Assembly (NCBI GenBank): GCA_003157015.1
Contig: PMIJ01000078.1
Coordinates: 13,710 to 47,296 of the forward strand
Length of the DNA stretch: 33,587 bases
DNA from: Bacteroidales bacterium
GTDB taxonomy: Bacteria; Bacteroidota; Bacteroidia; Bacteroidales; VadinHA17
Reading direction: 5' to 3'
In this document: piece by piece, positions 8,428 through 16,460 of the stretch
Position numbering within the stretch: the first letter of the stretch is position 1
Layout of the letters: each line of letters starts with the position of its first letter
Notes under the pieces: model-generated
Told to the model about the DNA's origin: nothing
Database searches by the model: none
What the model saw: only the letters and a program-made list of their open reading frames with translations
Position numbers and translations under genes: made by a program

Positions 8428-9360
8428 TCAGCTTTTAAAGTTCAGAATTATGTTATAAACCCTGTCCTTTGTTTCTTCAGATGTCGGGTTTAGTTCTTCA
8501 GTGGTGAACTTCCCATTCTTAATGTCAATCCTTTCAAAAACCATCAGGTATAAGTCAAAAATAATATCAAGACTTAATTGATACCTGGGTTCAAGCAAGG
8601 GCCTTATTTCCTTAATTATATCATATGTCTTCAGGCGATATTCGTCTGCCAGCGAATAATATTGTTTTATAAGGTTCCTGAAGTTTTTATTTACCGGTTT
8701 TCCGTTAGCAAATTCATGAAGAACTTTCCGGCTTAGGTGGTTTCTGATAATCAGGTCATCTGCAAAATAACTGAGGTTATTCAACTGGTCTTTTTGGAAG
8801 TCCCTGATTATATGCACCAGGTAACTGAAGATGGCGCAGGGAGTGGCTGCCCATTTAACATCAAAAGGAGGATTTTCGTACCCGCCGTTGATTTTTTCAA
8901 GTCCGTTTAAATGGACAAAGATAGATGCAGGAGCTACAGATGCTCCACCTGCATAATCGAGGAAAATATCAAGAGTCGGGAACCCATCGTTGTTTATATC
9001 ATAGATCATTGATTTCGCAAAAACTTCCATTGGCCACAAAGGGATCCTGAATTTTTCCACAGTTTCAATAAGCTCCCTCTGAAGGCTATTGCATTCTTTT
9101 GAGATAATTATCATCTTCAGCCACTCTTCTACATTGGTTACAAATTCTTTCCTCTCCTGAGGTTCAATAAGTTTGTTCTTTGCTTTATAATTATCGATGA
9201 GATCATCGATTGCCCTCATGAATTTATAACATATTTTAGCAGCGCAATATCTTTCAGGTTCCCAGAAATTTGCTGCAATAAGAATATTCGGATGATCTAT
9301 GATCTGTTCGAAATCAATTGAATTGAAAATTTCTAAAAAGATATGTTTTTGTGAAGCCAT
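8428..9360 (-). CDS. crtB: Squalene/phytoene synthase family protein (CrtB-like)
   Basis: The 310-residue protein has both aspartate-rich motifs of trans-isoprenyl head-to-head synthases: IDDLID at residues 51-56 (D52-x3-D56) and IRDFQKDQ near residues 183-190 (DxxxD). These bind the Mg-diphosphates that join two prenyl diphosphates. In the carotenoid context the reaction is two GGPP to phytoene. A C30 or squalene-type product is possible because chain length cannot be read from the motifs. The gene follows crtI with only 28 bases between them, so the two form an operon. The sequence around the first motif (CYKFMRAIDDLIDNY) differs from the usual YCYxVA form, marking a divergent subgroup. It ends in a short tail with no extra domain. 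Confidence 0.82.
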   Translation of the reverse strand: MASQKHIFLEIFNSIDFEQIIDHPNILIAANFWEPERYCAAKICYKFMRAIDDLIDNYKAKNKLIEPQERKEFVTNVEEWLKMIIISKECNSLQRELIETVEKFRIPLWPMEVFAKSMIYDINNDGFPTLDIFLDYAGGASVAPASIFVHLNGLEKINGGYENPPFDVKWAATPCAIFSYLVHIIRDFQKDQLNNLSYFADDLIIRNHLSRKVLHEFANGKPVNKNFRNLIKQYYSLADEYRLKTYDIIKEIRPLLEPRYQLSLDIIFDLYLMVFERIDIKNGKFTTEELNPTSEETKDRVYNIILNFKS

Positions 9361-9388
9361 TGATATTATTCAGTTGTTTTCAAAAATC

Positions 9389-10870
9389 TTATTTAGTGAG
9401 GATCCGTTCTGCTGTCAGTTTAGCTGACAAAAGCACGTTTGGTATTCCGTTTCCAGGATGTGTGCTGCCTCCGACAAAGAAAAGGTTTTTATATCGGCGA
9501 TGCTGATTATGAGGACGGAAGTATCCCATCTGCATAAGATTATGAGCAAGACTCCCGAATACAGAGCCTCTTGAAATATTACAGGCATGTTCCCAGTTTT
9601 CCGGTGTATAACAAATTTCAAATTTAATGTGTTCTTCTATGTCTTCGAGTCCCATCTGTTTAAGCCTTTGGATGAGAGCCATCCGTGTTTTCTTTTTCAG
9701 ATGATCCCAATCCTGTTTTTTCTTTCTGTCTACATGCCCTGCACCTACAATAAATGAAAGTGTATCATGCCCAGGAGGAGCGGCAGATGGATCAGTTCTG
9801 ACCGGAGCGTGAATATAGAAGCTGGGATAATCGCCAACTGATTTGTCTACAAAGATCCGGTCGAGGCCCTCACGAAATCTGTCTGAAAGAAAAACACTAT
9901 GATGCTCCAGCTGAGGATACACTTTATCGAGCCCCCAATGGTAACAGATAGCAGAACACGAATACTTCATTCTGTCGAGTCTTACCGATTTTCTGCGATC
10001 AGGCAACAAATTGCGATAGACATATGGCAGATCAGCATTTGCAACAATAATATCAGCATTAATTTCAGTGTCATCCTCAAGAATAATACTTTCAGCCTTT
10101 TTTGCCGTCACTTTGATTTTTTTTACGGGTCTATTGTAGTGGAATCTGACACCGGAGGAATGAGCTTCCGATACCAGGTTCTCAACTATAGTATACATTC
10201 CGCCTTTAGGAAAGAAAGACCCTTCAGTAAGCTCGGCAGCCGGAACCATTGAGAAAAGTGCAGGTGAGTCAAATGGGCTCTGGCCAACATAGATATTCTG
10301 AAAAGTATAGGCCATTCTCAGATGAGTATCACGGAAAAATTTTTTGACATACCTCCAATTTGAAATGTATGTTTTAAGCTTTATCAGCATACCGATATTC
10401 CTGAAATTAGCAAACTGAAAGATATTATCGAAATTGCGCCCGATCAGCTTATTCATTCCGATCTGAAAAATCTTATAACCGTCTTTGACATATTTTTGTG
10501 ATTTTGCATAGCTTCCTGGTTCGATCCTTTCATGCTGGAGCTGCATTTTTTCTTTATCAGTTGTAAATGTTAAAACATCATTATTATCGAAATAAATATT
10601 ATAAAGGTTTTTCAGAGGATTTATTTCATTTTTTTCGAAAAGGGGAATCCCAAGTGATTCAAATATCTCACTGTAGGTAGCGGGCATCATCAGCATTGTG
10701 GCCCCGAGATCGAAACGATGTCCCTCACGGATCAACTGTCCGCATCTTCCTCCTGCAGTTGAATTCTTTTCAAAAACTGAAACGTTATATCCGTTTTTTG
10801 CAAGGTATATTGCAGTTGCAATGCCGCCTATTCCTGCTCCGATAATCAATGCGGATTTTCTTTCAGTCAT
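9389..10870 (-). CDS. crtI: Phytoene desaturase-type FAD oxidoreductase (CrtI-like)
   Basis: The 493-residue protein opens with a dinucleotide-binding fold, IIGAGIGGIATAIYLAKNGY (residues about 9-28), followed by FEKNSTAGGRCG. It ends with LFFVGGSTHPGNGIPNVLLS, the C-terminal FAD-binding signature of bacterial phytoene desaturases. Length is normal for CrtI. The enzyme dehydrogenates a colourless C40 (or C30) carotene at the membrane, giving lycopene-like products. It is the first gene of the crtI-crtB pair and starts with ATG at 10870, preceded by 567 bases of non-coding or decayed sequence. No cyclase, hydroxylase or ketolase gene is in the window, so the final pigment would be decided elsewhere. 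Related CrtI-like enzymes such as CrtN or CrtD cannot be excluded. Confidence 0.88.
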   Translation of the reverse strand: MTERKSALIIGAGIGGIATAIYLAKNGYNVSVFEKNSTAGGRCGQLIREGHRFDLGATMLMMPATYSEIFESLGIPLFEKNEINPLKNLYNIYFDNNDVLTFTTDKEKMQLQHERIEPGSYAKSQKYVKDGYKIFQIGMNKLIGRNFDNIFQFANFRNIGMLIKLKTYISNWRYVKKFFRDTHLRMAYTFQNIYVGQSPFDSPALFSMVPAAELTEGSFFPKGGMYTIVENLVSEAHSSGVRFHYNRPVKKIKVTAKKAESIILEDDTEINADIIVANADLPYVYRNLLPDRRKSVRLDRMKYSCSAICYHWGLDKVYPQLEHHSVFLSDRFREGLDRIFVDKSVGDYPSFYIHAPVRTDPSAAPPGHDTLSFIVGAGHVDRKKKQDWDHLKKKTRMALIQRLKQMGLEDIEEHIKFEICYTPENWEHACNISRGSVFGSLAHNLMQMGYFRPHNQHRRYKNLFFVGGSTHPGNGIPNVLLSAKLTAERILTK

Positions 10871-10985
10871 TTCTCACTATTCTTGTTAATATGTCAGAAT
10901 TTGAACTAAAGACTTGAAAAAATTTGTTTTGTCCCATTTTTGAGGTGCAAATTAATATTTTCCTTTTCATTAATAAAATCCTTTT

Positions 10986-11030
10986 AACCACAAAGTACTA
11001 ATCGTTTGAACGCCCCCTGCCGCTTTGTGT
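10986..11030. repeat. Intergenic CACAAAG/CTTTGTG inverted words
   Basis: AACCACAAAGTAC at 10986-10998 faces CTTTGTGT at 11023-11030, with the C-rich stretch CGCCCCCTGC between them and CTTCCCCCTGAAGG just after. The words resemble the CACAGAG repeats elsewhere in the window and the GTACACAAAG at 17308-17317 (reverse complement at 26501-26510). It probably belongs to the same kind of dispersed intergenic element. Otherwise 10871-11150 shows no gene or clear regulatory site. Confidence 0.4.
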
Positions 11031-11150
11031 CTTCCCCCTGAAGGTGGTATAAATTCGTTCTTTTATGCTGAAATGACTGAAAGATAGGGGCAAATAACCT
11101 CACTTGTCAATTGGATTTCAATTTAAAGAAGGAGAAGGTTATCTTATAAC

Positions 11151-11430
11151 TTAGTACGTTGGTTTAAGAACAATCTTTTTGTCTTCATTGATTTCAAAAA
11201 GCCATTTATCAAAAGGGGAAGGGCCGAATTTTCGTATAACGTTATTTGAAAATCCATAACCTTCAGTTGGTTTTCCAACGAGGTTTGTTTTCATTTCCAT
11301 CAAAGAGCTGCAACATAATGTTTCCTAAGTTATTCCTGAGATCAATTATTTCAATCTCAAGTTTAACCTGCGAAAAGCAAATATTTGAGATAATTAAAAA
11401 TCCAGAACAAATTGAAAAAACTCTTTTCAT
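11151..11430 (-). pseudogene. Decayed DUF2141 gene (internal deletion and frameshift)
   Basis: Translating the minus strand from ATG at 11430 gives a signal peptide and first strands of a DUF2141-type protein: MKRVFSICSGFLIISNICFS, then QVKLEIEIID and LGNIMLQLFDGNENK, followed by a stop a few codons on. In another frame the sequence continues as GKPTEGYGFSNN and GPSPFDKWLFEINEDKK to a TAA at 11151-11153. That is the conserved C-terminal signature of DUF2141 (EGYGFSNN, then the aromatic F..W.F strand). The central part, which in the family carries the HDEN-NGKLD-like segment, is missing: about 93 codons remain of roughly 135-145. The join is near 11300. It lies 7 bases after the GH78 gene, so it was probably the last gene of that operon. 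Family assignment is from recall. Confidence 0.7.
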
Positions 11431-11437
11431 TTTGATT

Positions 11438-14233
11438 TTATTTCTTAAAATGCGCTCTGAAGTTATACTCTCCTGAGGGAATTTCGAGTAATGTGCTATG
11501 GGAAGAAACCTCGAGGATCTTTACTGTTTTAATCTGATTAATAAGTATTTCGTTTTCAAAAATATAATTTGGATTAGTCTGTGGGATCGAAACGATCGCC
11601 GTACAATTCACCGGGATTTTAACTTTCATTATAATGTTGTTTTTCTCAATTTTCCAGTTGCTGATTATATCGCCATAAATAGTTTTATAAGTTGTTTCTG
11701 CCCATTTTAGATCTCCGACAACTCCAGGATAAATTATAATTTTTTTATAGGAAGCCGAGCCTGTAGATTGTTTTATTCCGCCTATTCCGCTGTAAAACCA
11801 TTCCATAAGATGGCCAAGCATCATATGATTGTTGGAAACATATTTCAACGCTGCCCACGATTCGGTAAGTGAGGTAGCTCCCCTGGAAAGCTGGTAGCCA
11901 TAACCCGGAACATCTGTTTTTGAATTCATTTCGAAGATAAGTTGTGACTGGCCCGCTTCCTCAAGAGTTCTCAGAAGATATCTGTATCCAATATCGCCGG
12001 CAGTGAGCGCCTTCCCATTTTCATTTATTGAATTGATAAGGTTTTTCAATACATCTTTTTTGTATTTGTCATCAACGATCCCAAAGTATAGTGGCATTGA
12101 ATATGCCGTCTGGCTGCCGGTCGAATATACTTTGGTTACAGGATTGAAAAACTTATTGTTGAAGGCTTTCCGTATCTCTGAAGCCATATTGGTAAAAAAA
12201 GTTGCATCTTCTTTTTCACCTGTTAGCCGGGCCATCTCACCGAGCAGTTTGGCATCATAAAAGAAAATCGATGTGGCTGTAACTGATTTAGGAGTAAGCT
12301 GGGCTTCGCCGGGCGATTTCGGACCTAAGTCATACCAGTCGCCAAGGCCGTGAGTAAGAATATATTTATCGGACATTCCTTTCAAATATTCAACATATTT
12401 TTTCATCATGGGATATGCTTTTCTGACTGCAGTAGTATCTCCGTACCATTGATACATGTCATAAGGCAGAATTACACAGGCACTTCCCCATTCAGGAGAA
12501 TCACGGAATCCGCTTTCAAAGGCTACATATTCCGGGGCAATATCGGGGATCAGCCCGCTTTGAAGCTGTGCTTCGATCATATCGTCAATAATTTTATTAT
12601 AAAGATTATGAATATCATAAATAAATTTGACCGAATTACCCATCAGGTGGGTCTGCTCGAGCCAGCCAAGTTTTTCGCGGTGAGGGCAGTCAGTTGCCAC
12701 GCTAACCAGGTTGCTTTTTATTGACCATTTAATTAATTCATATATTTTATTGAATAGTTCATTTGAACATTTAAATGTACCAATCTCAGGCGATGAATTT
12801 CTCGTATGAAGGAAATGGATGTTTTCCACAACAGGCAGATTATGAGGATTGAGATATCCTGAAGGGATAGCCCCATTCATCTGAACATACCTGAATCCAT
12901 AGTAAGTAAACTTCGGCATCCATATCTCTTCATTATTTCCATTTAATGTATATGTGAAATAATATGGTGCACCAGTAGCCTGTTGCGTAACGAGAGAATC
13001 TTCGTCAATGAGTTCTCCCGGAGTAAAACGGATTTTCTGACCCTTTTCACCCCGGACTTTTATTTTTATTATCCCCGAAGCATTTTGTCCAAAGTCATAA
13101 ACATATATGCTGTCCCTGTGACGTGAGGTTTTTTTATAATTGATAATTTCAGAAACTTTCACAGGCCAGTCTGTCTCAGGACAGAGAGTCCCGGCAGGGT
13201 CTTTTACAAGCAGAGCCTTTTCCCAGGATTTATCAGCAAATCCGGGTTTATTCCAGCCATCCTGTTCAAGCCTGGCATCGTAATCTTCACCTCCGTAAAT
13301 ACTTGAAAATGTTATCGGGGATGGTGATGTTTTCCAGGTGTCATCGCTTACAATTATCTTTTTGGAGCCGTCGCTGAAAAGAATTTCGAGTCTGAGTATC
13401 ATTTTAGGAGCTCCAAAAGCAATCACAAGTTTCCGGTAACGTTCCCTGTTAATATTATAGAACCCGTTTCCTACAATAGTGGCTATAGTATTTAACCCCC
13501 GCTTCAAATTCTGAGTTATATCAAAAGTATTGTAATAACAAGTTTTTCTGTAATCTGACCAGCCGGGAGCTAAAAAATGATCACCGATTTTGTCTCCATT
13601 TATGTATAATTCATATTGTCCCAACCCACTGACAAATACGAAAGCTCTGGCAATCCTTTTGTCAATTGAAAAATCTTTTCTGAAACAGGGTACCGTGGTC
13701 CTTTTCTTGGCAATATTTCCCAGATTATCACCATTACCGTGAACTCCAGGAACCAACAGCAATGAATCAGGTATTTCTTCATATCCTATCCATCTCGCCT
13801 TATCCCAATCTTGTTTTGATAATAATCCGGTTACAAATTTTCCTGTTTTGCTCCATTGACAAGATTTATCATCTTCGTCCCACACTCTGATGCGCAAGAA
13901 ATATTCTTTATCACTTTGTAACTGAAATCCCTTGTATGGAATCCATGCAGATTCTCCGGAAAGAATCTTTCCCGAATTCCACATTATACCTTTATGGTTA
14001 TTAATCATTTCGCTGTCGGAACTCACAATAATCTGGTAAGCAGTCTGACTTTGTCCGCGGTGGCTACCTTTAAGAATCCAGCTGAAATTGGGAATCAAAT
14101 CTATCCCGGCCGGGTTTTCCAGCCCATTGCATCTTAGCTGTGATATTGAAAGACCAGTGACAGGAGGTTGTTTGCACTTAACAGAGAACAGCGCAATTGC
14201 CAGGAAAACTGCAGATAATATTTTAAATTTCAT
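11438..14233 (-). CDS. GH78 alpha-L-rhamnosidase, lipoprotein
   Basis: The 931-residue protein has a lipoprotein-type signal ending LFSVKC. It shows GH78 domain order: an Ig-like N-terminal domain (LRCNGLENPAGI, NFSWIL), a jelly-roll carbohydrate-binding domain around residues 180-330 (RAFVFVSGLGQYELYINGDK, FAPGWSDYRKTCYYN-like region), then the (alpha/alpha)6 catalytic barrel. ATDCPHREKLGWLEQ at about residues 513-527 corresponds to the GH78 motif that holds the general acid, normally CPQRDERLGW. The C-terminal beta domain ends with GDLKWAETTYKTIYGDI. It removes terminal rhamnose from pectic or other glycans in the periplasm. The start is ATG at 14233, since the codon before it in frame is TTG. 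A decayed DUF2141 gene follows directly. Confidence 0.92.
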   Translation of the reverse strand: MKFKILSAVFLAIALFSVKCKQPPVTGLSISQLRCNGLENPAGIDLIPNFSWILKGSHRGQSQTAYQIIVSSDSEMINNHKGIMWNSGKILSGESAWIPYKGFQLQSDKEYFLRIRVWDEDDKSCQWSKTGKFVTGLLSKQDWDKARWIGYEEIPDSLLLVPGVHGNGDNLGNIAKKRTTVPCFRKDFSIDKRIARAFVFVSGLGQYELYINGDKIGDHFLAPGWSDYRKTCYYNTFDITQNLKRGLNTIATIVGNGFYNINRERYRKLVIAFGAPKMILRLEILFSDGSKKIIVSDDTWKTSPSPITFSSIYGGEDYDARLEQDGWNKPGFADKSWEKALLVKDPAGTLCPETDWPVKVSEIINYKKTSRHRDSIYVYDFGQNASGIIKIKVRGEKGQKIRFTPGELIDEDSLVTQQATGAPYYFTYTLNGNNEEIWMPKFTYYGFRYVQMNGAIPSGYLNPHNLPVVENIHFLHTRNSSPEIGTFKCSNELFNKIYELIKWSIKSNLVSVATDCPHREKLGWLEQTHLMGNSVKFIYDIHNLYNKIIDDMIEAQLQSGLIPDIAPEYVAFESGFRDSPEWGSACVILPYDMYQWYGDTTAVRKAYPMMKKYVEYLKGMSDKYILTHGLGDWYDLGPKSPGEAQLTPKSVTATSIFFYDAKLLGEMARLTGEKEDATFFTNMASEIRKAFNNKFFNPVTKVYSTGSQTAYSMPLYFGIVDDKYKKDVLKNLINSINENGKALTAGDIGYRYLLRTLEEAGQSQLIFEMNSKTDVPGYGYQLSRGATSLTESWAALKYVSNNHMMLGHLMEWFYSGIGGIKQSTGSASYKKIIIYPGVVGDLKWAETTYKTIYGDIISNWKIEKNNIIMKVKIPVNCTAIVSIPQTNPNYIFENEILINQIKTVKILEVSSHSTLLEIPSGEYNFRAHFKK

Positions 14234-14309
14234 CAAGCTGTAATTTAAATTTGACCAGGTAAATTTATCTGATAAAAAGCAAAAAAGCTGACATTAAATA
14301 AAAAAAATA

Positions 14310-14331
14310 GAGACGTTGCATGCAACGTCTC
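14310..14331 (-). terminator. Perfect 22-bp palindrome with T-run: terminator of mscL
   Basis: The 22 bases are fully self-complementary, with the central 20 bases reading AGACGTTGCATGCAACGTCT. On the minus strand they are followed at once by TATTTTTTTTATT. A hairpin stem of eight or nine pairs plus a U-run is what an intrinsic terminator needs. The site is 57 bases after the mscL stop and 77 bases before the GH78 start, so it separates the two transcripts. The unusually perfect palindrome with no spare loop may also mark a mobile or dispersed repeat. Confidence 0.65.
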
Positions 14332-14387
14332 CACGAGTATCATTTTATGAAAAACAGTGGTTGTGAAAACCATCGAACAGATTCAAA

Positions 14388-14786
14388 TTATTTTTTCAGC
14401 AAATCGCGGATCTCTGTAAGTAAAATTTCTTCTTTTGTAGGAGGAGGAGGTACAGCAGGTGCAGCTTCTTCTTTCCTCCTTGCTATAACAATTGCCTTAA
14501 TTACAAGAAATACTGAAAAGCCTACAACCAGAAAATCAAAACAGGCCTGCAGAAAGTTGCCATAATTCCAGGTAACAGCAGGATGTGTTTCAGCAGCAGC
14601 CTTCATAACAACTTTAAGCTCTGTGAAGTTTACTCCTCCAATAAGCAATCCCAGTGGCGGCATGATAATGTCGCTTACCATCGAAGAGACAATTTTACCA
14701 AAAGCGACGCCTATAATGATACCAACTGCCAGGTCAACAACATTGCCTTTCATTGCAAAGGCTTTAAATTCATCTACTAGTTTCAT
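14388..14786 (-). CDS. mscL: Large-conductance mechanosensitive channel MscL
   Basis: The 132-residue protein is typical of Msc[21 protein letters not shown] at residues 6-25 is the family signature (amphipathic S1 helix followed by the glycine-rich pore helix TM1). GVNFTELKV lies in the periplasmic loop, and [15 protein letters not shown] forms TM2. The C-terminus has a proline stretch ([14 protein letters not shown]) and the bundle-forming helix [11 protein letters not shown]. The channel opens under membrane tension to release solutes during hypo-osmotic shock. It is 18 bases downstream of the DUF3078 gene and is followed by a strong palindromic terminator, so the two form a small transcription unit. 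Confidence 0.97.
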   Translation of the reverse strand: MKLVDEFKAFAMKGNVVDLAVGIIIGVAFGKIVSSMVSDIIMPPLGLLIGGVNFTELKVVMKAAAETHPAVTWNYGNFLQACFDFLVVGFSVFLVIKAIVIARRKEEAAPAVPPPPTKEEILLTEIRDLLKK

Positions 14787-14804
14787 AATTTCAGGTTTAA
14801 GTTA

Positions 14805-15779
14805 TTATTTATTAAAAGATTTAAAAGTATATGCGAATCCCACTCCAAGTATTTCTTTAAACTGTATTAAAGATCCAATAGATTTAGCTTCTCCGTTTCT
14901 GATTACCGGAACCTTTATCTTATCATCATATACAAGTTGGGTATTGATACTTGCAGAAAGGAATTTATTCACTTTAAATGCTAATAGTGTTTCCCAGTTT
15001 ACTACAACATTTTGGGGGTTCTTAAAATAGTTTGTGAATAAGTCAACCTTGCTGGAAAATGTAACATTTTTAAGAAACTCCTTTTTAAAATCATTTTTAG
15101 TATAGACAGCTCTAAGGTATCCACCGAATTCACTTAATGACTTTTGGCCCGGTTTTACCCCGAAATCTCCTGCATCAGAAAGCTGTTTGTCTTCAACGAA
15201 AGTAATTTTCCCTGTAAGAGGTGCAATAAATGCACTGAAATGGTCTGATGGTTTGTAATCGAATCCAAGAGCTGCTAAAAGATATGCCGGGGCAAAAAGA
15301 CCAGATATCTTGGTTTTTGTTGACGCTGCATCATCATAAGTATATCCGGGAGCCATTTGTGTCTTAAAATTTAACAGGGTTGCATAATAGAAGTTTTTGA
15401 AAGCTTCGTAGCCATATTTTGATAATAAGTCGAATTTATCATCAGTTTTCCGGTAACCGGTACTCCCCTGTTTCAGAAGACCATATCCCATGTCAAGAGA
15501 ATTGACCCATACAGATTTACCCTTTTTATAATTGGCATAGGTGCTGAGAAGTCCGTTTACTGCAAAGGAATTCTGACCTCCTGCTGCCCAGTTGGTAAGC
15601 GAAGTCTGAGCAAGGTTTACAGCAAACACACCTCCTGTTTTCCATCCCTGGATAGAGTCGGCCGGTTGGGCTCGCAGGTTTTTCTCAGCATCAGTTACCT
15701 GACAAACCGACATTTGATAAAAACCAGATAATAAAACAACTGCAGCGATCATTCTGAAACTAACTTTCATTTTTTTCAT
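14805..15779 (-). CDS. DUF3078 outer-membrane beta-barrel-like protein
   Basis: The product of about 324 residues has a signal peptide (MKKMKVSFRMIAAVVLLSGF, cleavage near SVCQ). GWKTGGVFAVNLAQTSLTNW shortly after it is the hallmark opening of DUF3078 proteins, common in Bacteroidetes. The rest alternates polar and aromatic residues in strand-sized blocks and ends GVGFAYTFKSFNK, consistent with an outer-membrane barrel. Its function is unknown. The ATG at 15779 is chosen because the open frame upstream begins with a TTG codon, and another ATG three codons on is also possible. A perfect -7 box lies 51 bases upstream. mscL follows after 18 bases, so both may be expressed together. Confidence 0.88.
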   Translation of the reverse strand: MKKMKVSFRMIAAVVLLSGFYQMSVCQVTDAEKNLRAQPADSIQGWKTGGVFAVNLAQTSLTNWAAGGQNSFAVNGLLSTYANYKKGKSVWVNSLDMGYGLLKQGSTGYRKTDDKFDLLSKYGYEAFKNFYYATLLNFKTQMAPGYTYDDAASTKTKISGLFAPAYLLAALGFDYKPSDHFSAFIAPLTGKITFVEDKQLSDAGDFGVKPGQKSLSEFGGYLRAVYTKNDFKKEFLKNVTFSSKVDLFTNYFKNPQNVVVNWETLLAFKVNKFLSASINTQLVYDDKIKVPVIRNGEAKSIGSLIQFKEILGVGFAYTFKSFNK

Positions 15780-15829
15780 ATTTAGATTCAATCAATAATA
15801 TTAGTAGGTTTAAATAGTTTAGATTTAGC

Positions 15830-15837
15830 CAAAGTTA
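15830..15837 (-). promoter_or_regulatory. Perfect Bacteroidetes -7 box before DUF3078-mscL
   Basis: The minus strand reads TAACTTTG, matching TAnnTTTG exactly and identical to the box at 6444-6451. It lies 51 bases before the ATG at 15779. About 20 bases upstream is a T-rich stretch (GGTTTTTAG) that could serve as the -33 element, though no clear TTG is present. It would drive DUF3078 and mscL. Confidence 0.45.
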
Positions 15838-16026
15838 AACATTTCTGATATTTCTAAAAACCTGTGAGTTCAGATGTGGAGAATTAGATTGGGTAAAGCT
15901 AAACTGCTTAACCGGAATATATTCAAACTGTAAGATATCACTACATGAAGACATTGCCACAGTTCTGAATGGCACTGCAATCATCAGAGGGTTTATTAAA
16001 GATTAATTAATATAACGAAATAGTTA

Positions 16027-16449
16027 TTATCTTCTGACCTTTACACTGTCAACAAGATAAGGCGAATCACCGCGCCAGAATACAGGCGCGTTCTTCTGCC
16101 TGTAATGTACGATTACTGATAGTCCCTGTAGGGTATCAAACTGCCTCATCAGCGTTTTGTTCGTGACAGTAAAAAGAAATTTTTCTGATGCAAGCGTCAC
16201 ATCCCTGTTGCTGGACACACTGCTTAATATTATTTCGCCCTCATAGGTTTTGAAAATGGCACCTTTGTGAGAAAACTTCTGCAATAAACCGGCCCGGTAA
16301 CCTTCACTGTATGTATAGAAGTATTTCCAGTAAATGGAGCTGATGCCGATAACTACAATCAGAATCAATAACCACTTTAAAACTTTTTTAGTTTTTATTA
16401 CAAAAGCTGACCAGAATGAGGGTTTTGACGATGATAATAATGGGTCCAT
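16027..16449 (-). CDS. Small membrane-anchored protein conserved in Bacteroidetes, function unknown
   Basis: The 140-residue protein has a short cytoplasmic N-terminus, one strong membrane helix (VLKWLLILIVVIGISSIYW, about residues 23-41) and an external domain. The segment YSEGYRAGLLQKFSHKG followed by FKTYEGE is one I recognise from a family found across Bacteroidetes, sometimes labelled 6-phosphogluconate dehydrogenase by error. Nothing in it resembles a dehydrogenase: there is no Rossmann motif and it is far too short. The beta-rich remainder (VIVHYRQKNAPVFWRGDSPY) may be a small binding domain. It starts 11 bases after the SDR gene, so the pair is probably co-transcribed. The 235 bases after it up to the DUF3078 start contain only the promoter candidate. 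Confidence 0.65.
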   Translation of the reverse strand: MDPLLSSSKPSFWSAFVIKTKKVLKWLLILIVVIGISSIYWKYFYTYSEGYRAGLLQKFSHKGAIFKTYEGEIILSSVSSNRDVTLASEKFLFTVTNKTLMRQFDTLQGLSVIVHYRQKNAPVFWRGDSPYLVDSVKVRR

Positions 16450-16460
16450 AACGAAATATT

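Noticed and set aside
9899-10252. Plus-strand open frame of 117 codons inside crtI
   Set aside because: It is antisense to crtI with no recognisable domain.
1574-14233. Glycoside hydrolases as one polysaccharide utilisation locus
   Set aside because: No SusC/SusD pair, sulfatase, hybrid two-component or ECF regulator is present, and carotenoid, lipid and channel genes lie between them.
14623-15030. Plus-strand open frame of 135 codons across mscL and DUF3078
   Set aside because: It is antisense to two recognised genes and has no similarity to any family I know.
16027-16449. 6-phosphogluconate dehydrogenase
   Set aside because: This label may be met in databases for similar proteins, but the sequence is a 140-residue membrane-anchored protein without a dinucleotide fold.
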